From DASRHY01 sp046765875 (lineage in GTDB: Bacteria > Actinomycetota > Actinomycetes > Propionibacteriales > Kribbellaceae), in assembly GCA_046765875.1 (NCBI GenBank), contig JBKPSJ010000275.1:1-5720 (forward strand): a stretch of DNA of 5,720 nucleotides, written 5' to 3'. The notes beneath the pieces were generated by a model that was not told where the DNA came from, searched no databases, and saw only the letters and a program-made list of their open reading frames with translations. The number at the start of each line of letters is the position of its first letter. Positions within the stretch are counted from its first letter, which is position 1. A program made the position numbers and the translations under genes. Below, piece by piece: positions 5,629-5,720 of this stretch.

Positions 5629-5720
5629 AGATCGGTCGGTGTTGAGCCGGCCGTTTTGTGCTGCGCGGGTCTCTCGACGACGGCACAACCTCCAGTTAGC
5701 CATCTCGAGACACATAGCGG

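Larger units (their letters stand above)
5186..5720. other. Intergenic control region upstream of dnaA, no gene seen
   Basis: This 535-bp stretch has no credible coding sequence. Open frames in it are short or are extensions of the dnaA frame, with no family resemblance. It carries four DnaA boxes, a candidate dnaA promoter and a candidate plus-strand promoter, each listed separately. In actinobacteria the divergent gene here is normally rpmH (ribosomal protein L34). Its start is not visible, and positions 5629-5720 would be its leader. Confidence 0.75.

Noticed and set aside
5629..5720. Start of rpmH within the window
   Set aside because: No start codon followed by the L34 N-terminus (MSKRT-like) is visible on the plus strand before the edge.

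Overview
This window is the chromosomal replication-origin region of a high-GC actinobacterium. Four core genes lie on the minus strand: dnaA, dnaN, gnd and recF (the last cut by the window edge). The order dnaA–oriC–dnaN–gnd–recF, GTG starts for dnaA, dnaN and recF, strongly GC-biased third codon positions and DnaA boxes of the form TTGTCCACA all point to Actinomycetota. The DnaA N-terminus and the dnaN-gnd-recF order would suit a Nocardioidaceae/Kribbella-like organism, but that placement comes from memory of similar proteins and is tentative.

Layout, read along the minus strand (right to left). Positions 5186-5720 hold no protein gene. This is the control region between dnaA and the divergent neighbour, which in actinobacteria is normally rpmH and would start beyond the right edge. 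It has a candidate plus-strand promoter (5599-5628), a candidate dnaA promoter (5433-5462), a DnaA box next to that promoter's -35 hexamer, and a tight group of three DnaA boxes in the presumed dnaA leader. dnaA runs 5185-3620. The 412-bp gap 3619-3208 is the probable oriC, with one perfect and several degenerate DnaA boxes, an AT-richer segment and several inverted repeats. dnaN (3207-2056), gnd (2027-1089) and recF (1085 to beyond position 1) follow with gaps of 28 and 3 nt, so they look like one transcription unit.

The genes share a replication theme. DnaA binds the boxes in oriC and opens the duplex. DnaN is the sliding clamp that tethers the polymerase. RecF helps load RecA at gaps behind stalled forks. 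Gnd, a short-form 6-phosphogluconate dehydrogenase of the pentose phosphate pathway, is the metabolic exception, but it is often found here in actinobacteria.

I see no mobile element, CRISPR array, tRNA, rRNA or accessory system. The points worth a second look are all non-coding: a 12-bp perfect inverted repeat near the two ends of oriC, nested hairpins in the dnaN leader, and the arrangement of DnaA boxes around the dnaA promoter.
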